From Candidatus Latescibacterota bacterium (GTDB taxonomy: Bacteria > Latescibacterota > UBA2968), in the NCBI GenBank assembly GCA_022824945.1, contig JAJDYX010000050.1:124001-188000 (forward strand): a DNA stretch of 64,000 bases, in the 5' to 3' direction. Each line of letters opens with the position of its first letter. Positions within the stretch are counted from its first letter, which is position 1. The notes under the pieces were generated by a model. It had not been told where the DNA came from and did not search any database. It was given only the letters and a program-made list of their open reading frames with translations. Made by a program: the position numbers and the translations under genes. Shown here in pieces: positions 27,211 through 35,239 of the stretch.

Positions 27211-27226
27211 GAATTAAGAATTACAT
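27187..27226 (+). repeat. GGAATTA/AGAATTA heptad tract
   Basis: Short degenerate tandem repeat of an AATTAGG/AATTAAG heptad, about five units. It starts inside the 3' end of the amidohydrolase gene, supplies its last residues and TAG stop, and runs into the spacer before the next gene. Similar heptad tracts are known from cyanobacteria and other large genomes. Confidence 0.75.
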
Positions 27227-27262
27227 TTCACTCTGCACTTCAACCGAAAAGAACACAATCAA

Positions 27263-28060
27263 ATGCTTATAGATGTAAATGCCTGGCTCGGCACATGGCC
27301 TTTTCGCTCATTGCGAGACAATACACCCGATGCTCTTATTACACGGCTCGACCGCTCGGGTATTGACAAAGCGGTTGTCTCTTATATCGAAGCTGCATTT
27401 CACAGGCATCCGCAATCGGCGAATGAACGGCTTGCCCGCGATGTTGAACCGCATGGCGGTCGCCTTATTCCAGTTGGTACAATTAATCCTCTGTCGCCGC
27501 ATTGGGAAGATGACCTGACATCCTGTATTGATCTCGGTATGAAGGGGATTCGCCTTTTTCCGCAATATCACAACTATCAGACCGATGGTGCTGAGAGCCG
27601 AAGCGTTGTTCAAGCCTGCGCTCAGTGCAATCTTCCGGTTTTTATCCCGCATAGACTTGAGGATACGCGCCAGCATCACTGGATGGATCCGGGCCAGAGT
27701 GTTGACCTGGCTCAAATCGCCAATCTCATCGCTGCTGTACCCGATGCCGCGATTATCATACCGAATGCCCGTCCGCTTGCGCGGTCACCGCTCTGGATGC
27801 GAGAGGATCTGCGCGATTTGAACTGGTACTTCGATCTTTCACTGGCTGAAATTCACTATGGTCTGCACAAAAGTACCAATGCGATGAAGGATCTGGGATA
27901 TTTGATTGAGGAAGGCGGTGCGAATCATATTCTCTTTGGTACGCATTTGCCTTTCTCGTATGCTGGTCCGGCACTTGTCAAACTCGCCATCCTGCCCGTT
28001 GATGACGAGACGCTCGAAGATATTAAACATCGCACTGCTACTAAGCTTCTGAATCTGTAG
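27263..28060 (+). CDS. Amidohydrolase-2 family protein (copy B)
   Basis: 265 residues, related to the preceding amidohydrolase but diverged. The usual N-terminal HxH metal pair is missing: the corresponding stretch reads LIDVNAWLGTWPF, so this belongs to the subset of the family that lacks the canonical first ligands. FIPHRLED near residue 130 and ILFGTHLPFSYAG near 230 match later family positions; the typical aspartate in the last motif is replaced by histidine (GTH rather than GTD). These changes suggest an altered or lost metal site. It may be a partner or a non-hydrolytic relative of copy A. Confidence 0.75.
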   Translation: MLIDVNAWLGTWPFRSLRDNTPDALITRLDRSGIDKAVVSYIEAAFHRHPQSANERLARDVEPHGGRLIPVGTINPLSPHWEDDLTSCIDLGMKGIRLFPQYHNYQTDGAESRSVVQACAQCNLPVFIPHRLEDTRQHHWMDPGQSVDLAQIANLIAAVPDAAIIIPNARPLARSPLWMREDLRDLNWYFDLSLAEIHYGLHKSTNAMKDLGYLIEEGGANHILFGTHLPFSYAGPALVKLAILPVDDETLEDIKHRTATKLLNL

Positions 28061-28160
28061 ATGGGTTCTCTTCTTCAGTATTCAACTTAAAATCCTTATG
28101 ACCTTTGTTCCAAATTAGTGCATTCATCTGCATTCATCAAGTTATCTGGAGGTCTCGGCT

Positions 28161-28652
28161 ATGAAATGGTCAGAAGTCATAGCACACAAAGAACTCAGCA
28201 ATCTCTCGTTCAAGGTCGAACTCAATGAATGGGGTAATATTGTTATGTCGCCAGCATCGAATCTTCATGGATACATTCAAACACAACTCGTACTGGAACT
28301 CAATCAACAAAAGCATTCAGGTGCTGTTTTTACCGAATGCTCTGTCGAAACATCCAAAGGCGTGAAAGTGGCCGATGTGGTATGGGGGTCCAGTGCATTT
28401 TTTTCGGAAAACGGACTTGATACCCCCTATCAGGTCGCCCCAGAAGTCTGTATTGAAATCCGCTCGCCCTCAAATACGCGCAATGAAATGCAAGAAAAAA
28501 AAGATCTCTATCTGGCAAAAGGCGCAGAGGAAGTTTGGGTTTGTGATGAAGATGGTCTGGTGGTCTTTTACAATGCGCGTGGAGAAATTCAACACTCCAA
28601 CCAATTTCCCGAATTCCCAACGACCCTGGTCTTAGATTTTCCTCCAGCCTGA
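28161..28652 (+). CDS. Uma2 family putative nuclease
   Basis: 163 residues. Uma2 proteins have a restriction-endonuclease-like fold, occur in high copy in cyanobacteria and several uncultured phyla, and have no settled role. Visible features: VELNEWGNIVMSPASN at the N terminus, VKVADVVWGS near residue 70, and the catalytic-type core PEVCIEIRSPSN followed by EMQEKKDLYLAKGAEEVWVCD, containing the E-x-K pair. GGAGG precedes the start. It stands alone between the amidohydrolase genes and a strong terminator. Confidence 0.87.
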   Translation: MKWSEVIAHKELSNLSFKVELNEWGNIVMSPASNLHGYIQTQLVLELNQQKHSGAVFTECSVETSKGVKVADVVWGSSAFFSENGLDTPYQVAPEVCIEIRSPSNTRNEMQEKKDLYLAKGAEEVWVCDEDGLVVFYNARGEIQHSNQFPEFPTTLVLDFPPA

Positions 28653-28674
28653 ACAGTGAAAAATATGTCAAACA

Positions 28675-28711
28675 AAACGCCCCTGTTTCATTCGCAGAAA
28701 CAGGGGCGTTT
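28675..28711. terminator. Rho-independent terminator (bidirectional)
   Basis: Perfect 15-base-pair stem: AAACGCCCCTGTTTC at 28675-28689 and its complement at 28697-28711, with a 7-base loop. It lies between the convergent uma2 gene and the IorA-like gene and can serve both. Confidence 0.9.
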
Positions 28712-28733
28712 GAGTTGGTATTAATGGGTTTAA

Positions 28734-30344
28734 TTACACTTCATGACACGGTTTTCGCACAATGACGAGGTTGAGGGTGGGGTCCTGAAGGGCGTCTCGA
28801 AAGACGGCGCGCATCTGGTCGTCGGTATCTTGTTCCTGGACTTCGCGGACTCGTGACGCTCCGCAGGCAAGGGCGAGGTCGCGTATGGTGACCTGCGGTC
28901 CGGCTTCGCCGTCTATTTGAACGCCCTGATCGGGAGTGGTTTGTCCGCCAGTGGTGAGTGAGCCACCATTGTCGAGTACCATAACAATGGGCGTCGCACC
29001 CGTGGCGCGCGCATGGACGAGGGCATTGATGCCGCCGTGATAAAAGGCGGAGTCGCCACATATCGCAATGGTGCGTTCGGCAATGTCCGTTTTGCTCAGG
29101 CCACAGGCCACGCCAATAGCGGATCCCATCGAGAGTTTGGTGTCGAGCATGGGCGCGGCCATTACCACGCATCCCGGGTCGGCAGATATAAAGGGGTTTT
29201 GGCCGAGGGCATTGGCTTCTTCGCGTAGTGCAGTAAGGATTTCTGTGAAGGGGCAGCCAGCGCAGTGGTTTTTGCGAAAGGGTTTTTCGCTTTCCCAATT
29301 TTCTTCGGTATAGCGCGTGGTTGGCGAGAAACTCGGGAGATAGTTATCGAGTGCGTTTTGTATGTGCCAGCGGAAGAGTTCCCCCACGCTGGTGAGATGT
29401 CCCGTGCGTTTGCCCAGGATTGGCGGGGTAAAACCGGCGTCGTAACCAATGGCTTTGATGGCGTCTTCGATGTATGGATCGACTTCTTCAACGACGAGTA
29501 CTTCACTACATTTTGCGAGAAAGTCTGCGATGAGTTTTTGTGGTAGGGGATACAGAGCACTGAGTTTGAGGATGGAGAGGTCAGATGTGTCTGCTCCGTC
29601 GAGCGCGTCGAGGAGTTTGGTGTGTACCATGCCGCAAGCGATGATGCCTTTTTGTCCATTGCCATCTATGCGATTGAAGGGCAGGTCGCTAAATTGTGCG
29701 GTGGCACGCTCGATTTTTTCGTGTAATTCTGCGTGGTTGCCTTCGGTTGTGCGAAGTGCCGATATCCAGCTCATTGGCTCGCGGTCGGGTTCGCGGGTGG
29801 GGTGTTGCGCTGCGGGGTGGAAGTCTGAGAGGGCCTGCGTGCTGACGCTGTAACTTCTGGTCAGGCGCAAGATCACGATGGATTGCAGGTTTTCTGAGTA
29901 TTCAAAAGCCCATTTTATCATGTCGCGGCCTTCCCCTGGCGTGGCGGGTTCGAGCATTGGAAGTTCGGCCAGGGGGCCAAGGGTGCGTGTATCTTGTTCG
30001 TTTTGCGATCCCCATGCGCCGGGGTCATCGCCCATGACAATGACGAGTCCGGCGTGTACACCGGTCATGTTGAGTACCATCAGGGTATCGAGCGCGACGT
30101 TCATGCCCACGCTTTTGAGACATACGAGCGCGCGCTTGCCGCCCTGTGATGCACCGGCAGCCATATCGAGGGCAATGCGTTCGTTGATACACCATTCGGC
30201 GTGGTGTCCGTGGTCTTTGGCCATTTCGGCCATGGCGTTAAATGTGTTTGTGCCGGGTGAACCGGGATACCCGGTTACAACGCCGACGCCCGCTTCTACC
30301 GCACCCCATGCCAGAGCGCGTTCTCCATCAATGGTTTGAGTCAT
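28734..30344 (-). CDS. IorA-like ThDP-dependent 2-oxoacid ferredoxin oxidoreductase
   Basis: 536 residues. N-terminal pyrimidine-binding half starts DGERALAWGAVEAGVGVVTGYPGSPGTNT as in indolepyruvate:ferredoxin oxidoreductase alpha subunits. The C-terminal half has HCAGCPFTEIL near residue 345, SMGSAIGVACGL and the ThDP/Mg motif CGDSAFYHGGINALVHA near 430. It ends at VRKPCHEV and lacks the C-terminal two-cluster ferredoxin domain of classic IorA; no IorB gene is adjacent. The ATG at 30344 gives the family N terminus, although the frame opens at 30416. It may act in aromatic or branched amino-acid catabolism with a partner encoded elsewhere. Confidence 0.82.
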   Translation of the reverse strand: MTQTIDGERALAWGAVEAGVGVVTGYPGSPGTNTFNAMAEMAKDHGHHAEWCINERIALDMAAGASQGGKRALVCLKSVGMNVALDTLMVLNMTGVHAGLVIVMGDDPGAWGSQNEQDTRTLGPLAELPMLEPATPGEGRDMIKWAFEYSENLQSIVILRLTRSYSVSTQALSDFHPAAQHPTREPDREPMSWISALRTTEGNHAELHEKIERATAQFSDLPFNRIDGNGQKGIIACGMVHTKLLDALDGADTSDLSILKLSALYPLPQKLIADFLAKCSEVLVVEEVDPYIEDAIKAIGYDAGFTPPILGKRTGHLTSVGELFRWHIQNALDNYLPSFSPTTRYTEENWESEKPFRKNHCAGCPFTEILTALREEANALGQNPFISADPGCVVMAAPMLDTKLSMGSAIGVACGLSKTDIAERTIAICGDSAFYHGGINALVHARATGATPIVMVLDNGGSLTTGGQTTPDQGVQIDGEAGPQVTIRDLALACGASRVREVQEQDTDDQMRAVFRDALQDPTLNLVIVRKPCHEV

Positions 30345-30449
30345 TTTTGTACTCCTGAATGAAAAATCGGGTGATAACAATGGAAATATTAAAGTGTGTA
30401 TGGGCGTATTTGTCAAGCACAGAAGGGGTTGTATAACGATGAGGCAAAA

Positions 30450-31829
30450 TCAAATAAATCCAATTATACGCCAGTATAACAGGGTCAGTGGTAGCAGTAC
30501 GATGAGCGTTACCAGAGAAATCAGCGACATCACGAGTACGAATTGGCCCATTCGAGCATATCGAAAGCTGTACGCGACAATAAATGGTGCGCCCTGATAG
30601 GGGATGAAAACCACGCCTGTGCCAATTGCCAGACTGAGGGCGATGGGTAGGGGTGATAGGCCGAGTTGAGGGCCGAGGTCGAGTAGAAAGGGGGCGAGCA
30701 CGCCGCCAACCGCGGCAGTGTCCATTAAAAAATCAAATGGCACAGCCAAATACGCTATGAGGGCGAGTTGGGCAATGGGGGTTTCGACTGTTTGGAGATG
30801 GTGTATGAATACGGACGCGAGGGCGCGATTGAGGCCAGATTGTTCGAGGGCGTGACCAATGGCAAAAACTGCAGAGATGAATATGAGAAGGGGAAAATTG
30901 ACTTTTTTGATGGTGTCAAAGGGCAAGGGACCCCAACCGGGCAGGTAGCAGAGGAGGACGAGGCCCAGGCCGATATAGACGGGGTGAATGCCGTGTATAA
31001 CGTCGGTCGTCCACAGGAGAACACCTGCGATGAGAATGCCGAGTATTTTTTTTTCGGGGCTGGTCATTTGGGCGGGAACATCGGCGATAGCGGAGTGGGC
31101 CGAGAGATCGGGTTCCCGCGAGGGGCGAAATAGCAAACGGATAAGGCCGTAGAGCAGGCCGACGCGCAAGAGGCCAATGATGGGAAAGAGATAATAGGCC
31201 CATTCGCTCCAATAGACTGTGATATCGCGCGATTCGAGAACGCCGAGAATGACCAGATTGGGCACGCCGGCCGTTAGTATGCCTGTACCGCTGTAATACG
31301 TGGCGCAGGTAAGCGAGAGGACGAGACCAGCACTGACTTTTGAGTTGGGGGCTTCGCCGAGGGTTTTGAGCAGTGATACGACCATCGGCATCAAGATGAG
31401 GACGCGCACGACGCCAGAGGGGATCAACAGTGCCATTGTGAGTCCAAGGATGTGAAGGCCCAAAACGAGTTGCCGATACCCATTCAAGCGGCCGAGCACC
31501 CTTTGGGCCATTCGCGCCCCCAGGGGTGTTTCGGTAATGCCCAGGCTCAATGCCATTCCGGCAAAGACGAGCCAGACAGCTTTGCCGGAGAAGCCCTGAA
31601 AGGTGGTTTCAAAAGAGAGGATGTCGAGAAGTGGAAAGAGTGTGAGGATAAGGATGGCGGTGTAGGATATGGGGATGGGTTCAAAGGTCCAGAAAATAAC
31701 GGTGAGCGCGGTGAGGCCGAGCGCCATGCGGGCAGATGTGCCGAGGTCGCTGGGGAAAATAAAAATCAATAGAGCCAGCGCGGGACCGAGGATGAGGCCA
31801 ATGGTTTGAGATCGGGTCATATTAGTCAT
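30450..31829 (-). CDS. DASS/SLC13 family anion transporter
   Basis: 459 residues with about eleven to twelve membrane helices, similar to the divalent anion:sodium symporter (DASS, CitT/SLC13) family. The segment GKAVWLVFAGMALSLGITETPLG near residue 85 and the late ALSLAIGTGVVFIPYQGAPF near 400 are in the positions of the two conserved hairpin/clamshell motifs. Start is uncertain: a TTG at 31856 and ATGs at 31829 and 31820 are in frame and none has a good ribosome site. It probably imports a dicarboxylate, sulfate or similar anion. It is followed by the IorA-like gene on the same strand. Confidence 0.8.
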   Translation of the reverse strand: MTNMTRSQTIGLILGPALALLIFIFPSDLGTSARMALGLTALTVIFWTFEPIPISYTAILILTLFPLLDILSFETTFQGFSGKAVWLVFAGMALSLGITETPLGARMAQRVLGRLNGYRQLVLGLHILGLTMALLIPSGVVRVLILMPMVVSLLKTLGEAPNSKVSAGLVLSLTCATYYSGTGILTAGVPNLVILGVLESRDITVYWSEWAYYLFPIIGLLRVGLLYGLIRLLFRPSREPDLSAHSAIADVPAQMTSPEKKILGILIAGVLLWTTDVIHGIHPVYIGLGLVLLCYLPGWGPLPFDTIKKVNFPLLIFISAVFAIGHALEQSGLNRALASVFIHHLQTVETPIAQLALIAYLAVPFDFLMDTAAVGGVLAPFLLDLGPQLGLSPLPIALSLAIGTGVVFIPYQGAPFIVAYSFRYARMGQFVLVMSLISLVTLIVLLPLTLLYWRIIGFI

Positions 31830-31936
31830 TATAAGGGGACTGAGGGTGATGGACAAATGAATTGTGGGCAGATGGATTCTCTATTGATTAAGTATAAAAA
31901 ATCGCGTAGTTTAGCGCGCAGAAAGGAGATAAGAAT

Positions 31937-33106
31937 ATGAATTTTAGAGGCAAATTGGTTGATACGTCGCAGGTCGTGACCGTGCAAACAGATGGCGGGC
32001 AGATCGCGGCTGTTCACCGCGGGGGATTGGAAGATGCGATTGGTGGAGATGATGTGTGGATCGCGCCGGCGATTTTTGATGTGCAGGTCAATGGCGTGGG
32101 TGGGATCAACTACAAAGCCAGTGATTTGACGGTGGCGAAAATTGTGGAGACGGCGGCGTGGATGCACAGGACGGGCACGGGTTTGTGGTGTCCCACGGTG
32201 ACGACTTCGTCTGAGGAAGATGCGATCAATGGTCTGGCGCTGTTGGCAAAGGCATGCGAGGAATCAGAAGTCGCGCGTGCGTCTTTTGTCGGGTTTCACG
32301 TTGAGGGGCCTTATATCGCGTCTGAAGATGGTCCCCGCGGGGCGCATCCTCTGGCGCATGTGCGCGATCCGGATTGGGATGAATTTCAGAGGTATCAAGA
32401 AGCGGCTGGTGGGCGTATTGCGATTTTTACGCTTGCGCCCGAGCGAGACGGCGCATTGGAATTTATTGAGAAGGTGGCTGCAACGGATGTTATTGTTTCA
32501 ATTGGTCATTCGGGTGCGAGTCCCGAGCGCATCCAGGAGGCGGTTGCTGCCGGTGCCCAAATGTCAACCCATCTGGGCAATGGCGCGCATGCCGAGTTGC
32601 CGCGCCATCCCAATTATATATGGGAACAACTCGCGGCAGATGCGTTGTGGGCAGGGATTATTCCCGATGGGTTTCACCTGCCGCCTGCGGTGTTGAAGAG
32701 TTTTTATCGCGCAAAAGGCAAAGAACGCCTGTGTCTGGTGAGCGATGTGGCATCTATTGCTGGCCTACCACCGGGTATTTACGGCGGTGAAAGCGGGTTA
32801 GGAAAGAGCGAGTTGCACGCCAATGGCAAAATTTCGCTGGCGGGCACGCCTTATCTGGCGGGTGCGGGTTTGTTTTTGGATAGTGGTATTCCCAATGCCG
32901 TGCGGTTTACAGACGCTTCGCTGTCCGATGCGATTGAAATGACATCAATTAATCCGGCGCGTTTGTTGGGAATAGAAGACCGCGTGGGGTCTGTGGAGGT
33001 CGGAAAAGAGGCGAGTCTGTCTCTGTTCCGCTGGGAAGAGGGACAGGAGAAATTGGATGTGGTGGCAACGGTGGTGCGAGGGAAGGTTGTTTATCAGGCT
33101 GCGTAA
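31937..33106 (+). CDS. nagA: N-acetylglucosamine-6-phosphate deacetylase-like amidohydrolase
   Basis: 389 residues. The family landmarks are present: IFDVQVNGVGGINYK near residue 47, FHVEGPYIASEDGPRGAHP near 132 with the metal-binding glutamate, SIGHSGASPERI near 193 and THLGNGAHA near 215 with metal or substrate histidines, and the catalytic aspartate in LVSDVASIAGLPPG near 272. AAAGGAG precedes the ATG. It is the first gene of a plus-strand run. NagA removes acetate from GlcNAc-6-phosphate; related enzymes act on other N-acetyl hexosamines. The downstream genes suggest sugar-acid catabolism rather than cell-wall recycling. Confidence 0.85.
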   Translation: MNFRGKLVDTSQVVTVQTDGGQIAAVHRGGLEDAIGGDDVWIAPAIFDVQVNGVGGINYKASDLTVAKIVETAAWMHRTGTGLWCPTVTTSSEEDAINGLALLAKACEESEVARASFVGFHVEGPYIASEDGPRGAHPLAHVRDPDWDEFQRYQEAAGGRIAIFTLAPERDGALEFIEKVAATDVIVSIGHSGASPERIQEAVAAGAQMSTHLGNGAHAELPRHPNYIWEQLAADALWAGIIPDGFHLPPAVLKSFYRAKGKERLCLVSDVASIAGLPPGIYGGESGLGKSELHANGKISLAGTPYLAGAGLFLDSGIPNAVRFTDASLSDAIEMTSINPARLLGIEDRVGSVEVGKEASLSLFRWEEGQEKLDVVATVVRGKVVYQAA

Positions 33107-33117
33107 AGGAATGCGAT

Positions 33118-33978
33118 ATGGCGAAGAAAAAGGTTGTTCTAACAGGTGCTTCGGGCTATGTGGCGGGACGGATGTTACCCGCATTGCGCGAGAGGTACGA
33201 TCTGACATTGCTGGATGTGAAGACGACCGACCGCGAGGGTGAAGCGGTTGAAGGTGTGCAAATTGTGGATTTGGAAAATCCAGACCGGGATGCGTATCGC
33301 GCCCATTTTCAGGGTGCCGATGCCGTGGTACACAGTGGGTTTAAGGGGACCGTAAATTGGAGTCATACGGATTATTGGAAGGAGTCCGATAATGTTCGGA
33401 TGTGCTACAATGTGTACCAAACCTGTGTCGAGGAGGGTGTGAAACGCATTGTGGTGATGAGTTCAAATCACGCATGCGATTTTTACGAGCGGTTGATCTG
33501 GTCTGACCAATTGGATTTTGCCACGACTGATATGCTGCCCCTGTCTGATAATTTTTACGGTTGGGCAAAGTCGTCGTACGAACATCTGGCCTTTGTGTTT
33601 GCAACGGGCAATGCGACAGATGGCAAGCGGCTGGAGAGTGTTCACATTCGCATTGGTGCGCCCCGCGATACCATTATGGAAGGGCAGTCGGCGGATGATT
33701 TGAAGCAGTTGCACCGGGAATTGGGCGCGTATTTGAGTGCGCGAGATTTGTCACAACTGGTGATCAAGAGTATTGAGGCAGAGAATATTGAAGATGAAAA
33801 TGGGGTGCCGTTTCAGGTGTTTTTTGGCATTAGTGGAAATACGCATCGGTTCTGGAATATCGACAATGCAAGGCGCGTGGTGGGATATGCGCCAGAGGAT
33901 GATAGCCAGATTCGATTTGCGGGGGAGATTGCAGAGATTATTCAAAAGGCAAAAGCAGCCACCGATGAACACGGATGA
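33118..33978 (+). CDS. NAD-dependent epimerase/dehydratase (uronate-dehydrogenase-like SDR)
   Basis: 286 residues, extended short-chain dehydrogenase. The dinucleotide-binding glycine motif TGASGYVAGRM lies at residues 8-18, the substrate-binding VVMSSNHACDFYE near 117, and the catalytic YGWAK at about 146-150. The arrangement resembles hexuronate dehydrogenases, which oxidise uronic acids with NAD. It lies 11 bases after the deacetylase. The final residues ATDEHG and the stop codon come from a dispersed repeat element (33958-33990), so the native C terminus may have been altered. Confidence 0.83.
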   Translation: MAKKKVVLTGASGYVAGRMLPALRERYDLTLLDVKTTDREGEAVEGVQIVDLENPDRDAYRAHFQGADAVVHSGFKGTVNWSHTDYWKESDNVRMCYNVYQTCVEEGVKRIVVMSSNHACDFYERLIWSDQLDFATTDMLPLSDNFYGWAKSSYEHLAFVFATGNATDGKRLESVHIRIGAPRDTIMEGQSADDLKQLHRELGAYLSARDLSQLVIKSIEAENIEDENGVPFQVFFGISGNTHRFWNIDNARRVVGYAPEDDSQIRFAGEIAEIIQKAKAATDEHG

Positions 33979-34075
33979 ACACCGATAAAGAGGGCACTGC
34001 GTTGGATAATGGGCACTCATTTTCAAAAGGATAAAGATGTAACTATCTGTGTCTATCGGTGTTAATCTGTGGTTT
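33958..34075. repeat. Inverted pair of dispersed GATGAACACCGATAAACACGGATAA-type elements (copies A and B)
   Basis: Copy A reads on the plus strand at 33958-33990 and copy B on the minus strand at about 34041-34075. Their shared 10-base core AACACCGATA (33978-33987) and TATCGGTGTT (34054-34063) are perfect complements, so the pair could fold into a long hairpin between the epimerase and dehydratase genes. A third copy (C) is at 35292-35326. Such elements are seen in several large bacterial genomes; no mobile gene is linked. Confidence 0.75.
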
Positions 34076-34089
34076 CAAAAGGTTCTGTC

Positions 34090-35214
34090 ATGAAAATTAC
34101 GGGGTTTGAGACGATTCCCATTCGGGGTCGGGCGATGGTTTTGAAGATGTTTACGGATGAGGGATTGGTGGGGTATGGCGAGCCGATGAATTACGAGCAT
34201 TGGCGTGTGGTGGCGCAGGCTGTAGATGATATGGCCGAGTACCTGGTGGGCAAAGATCCGCTGAATATCGAAGACCATTGGCAGGCGATGTATCGCTCGA
34301 GTTATAGCCGGAGTATGCCGGTGTTGGTCGGGGCGCTGAGTGGGATTGAGATGGCGATGTGGGATGTGTTTGGCAAAATGGTTGGGCTGCCGGTTTGGAA
34401 ACTTTTGGGTGGGAAAGTTCGCGATCGCATTCGCGTGTACACAGGGACGGGTGGGACGACGCCAGAGGAATGTGCAGAGAATGCGAGTCAAAAGGTAGCA
34501 GAGGGTTTTCGCGCTGTAAAGATGGGGGCTTCGCCGAGTCCTGTGAGATTTGTCGATACGCCAGAGAAAATAGATTTTATGGTTTCGCGCGTTGCTGCGG
34601 TGCGCGAAGCTGTGGGATATTCGGTCGATATTGCAGTGGATTTGCATCGGCGGTTGAGTCCGACGATGGCCGCGATTTTTGTGAAGGAGTTGGAGCCGTT
34701 GCGTCCTTTGTTCGCAGAAGAGCCGTGTCATCCGGAAAATAACGAGGCGTTATTGGCGCTGTCCCGGGGCACAACTGTGCCTATTGCCACGGGCGAACGA
34801 CATTTGACGCGCTGGGGATTCCGCGAGCTCATCGAGCGAGAGATGTGCGCGATTTTGCAACCGGATATTCGGCATTGTGGGGGTATGTCGGAATTGAAAA
34901 AGATCGCGGGGATGGCAGAGATTCACAATATGGCGATTGCGCCTCACAATGCCGCCGGGCCTGTGGGGGTGGCAGCGTCGGTGCATGTGATGGCAACGGT
35001 TCCAAATTTGTTGATTTGCGAGGGCGGTCATAATCGTGGAGAAGGTTTGTTTAAGACGCCATTGGTTTTTCGAGATGGTTTTATTGAATTGCCGACCGAG
35101 CCGGGTTTGGGTGTGGATATGGACGATGATGCGCTCGAGGCTTTGCGCGATGAATCTTATCGCCTGCGCGGGATGTTCTGGCATGAAGATGACGGATCCT
35201 TTGCGGATTATTAA
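34090..35214 (+). CDS. Mandelate racemase/muconate lactonizing enzyme (enolase superfamily) sugar-acid dehydratase
   Basis: 374 residues. Start at the ATG 34090, giving KITGFETIPIRGRAMVLKM; the frame opens at a GTG at 34069. The metal ligands of the superfamily appear in order: DIAVDLHRRL near residue 185, FAEEPCHPEN near 212, and ATGERHLTRWGF near 240. The general-base histidine is in IAPHNAAGPVG near 285. This DLH and GER-H pattern is found in galactonate/gluconate dehydratase-type enzymes. With the uronate-dehydrogenase-like neighbour it would form a short pathway from an uronic acid to a 2-keto-3-deoxy sugar acid. The exact sugar is unknown. Confidence 0.85.
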   Translation: MKITGFETIPIRGRAMVLKMFTDEGLVGYGEPMNYEHWRVVAQAVDDMAEYLVGKDPLNIEDHWQAMYRSSYSRSMPVLVGALSGIEMAMWDVFGKMVGLPVWKLLGGKVRDRIRVYTGTGGTTPEECAENASQKVAEGFRAVKMGASPSPVRFVDTPEKIDFMVSRVAAVREAVGYSVDIAVDLHRRLSPTMAAIFVKELEPLRPLFAEEPCHPENNEALLALSRGTTVPIATGERHLTRWGFRELIEREMCAILQPDIRHCGGMSELKKIAGMAEIHNMAIAPHNAAGPVGVAASVHVMATVPNLLICEGGHNRGEGLFKTPLVFRDGFIELPTEPGLGVDMDDDALEALRDESYRLRGMFWHEDDGSFADY

Positions 35215-35239
35215 TGCGCACATTAGAGTACCAGTAATC

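Noticed and set aside
28115..28140. GCATTCATCT direct repeat as a CRISPR-like array
   Set aside because: Only two short copies in tandem, no spacers and no cas genes.
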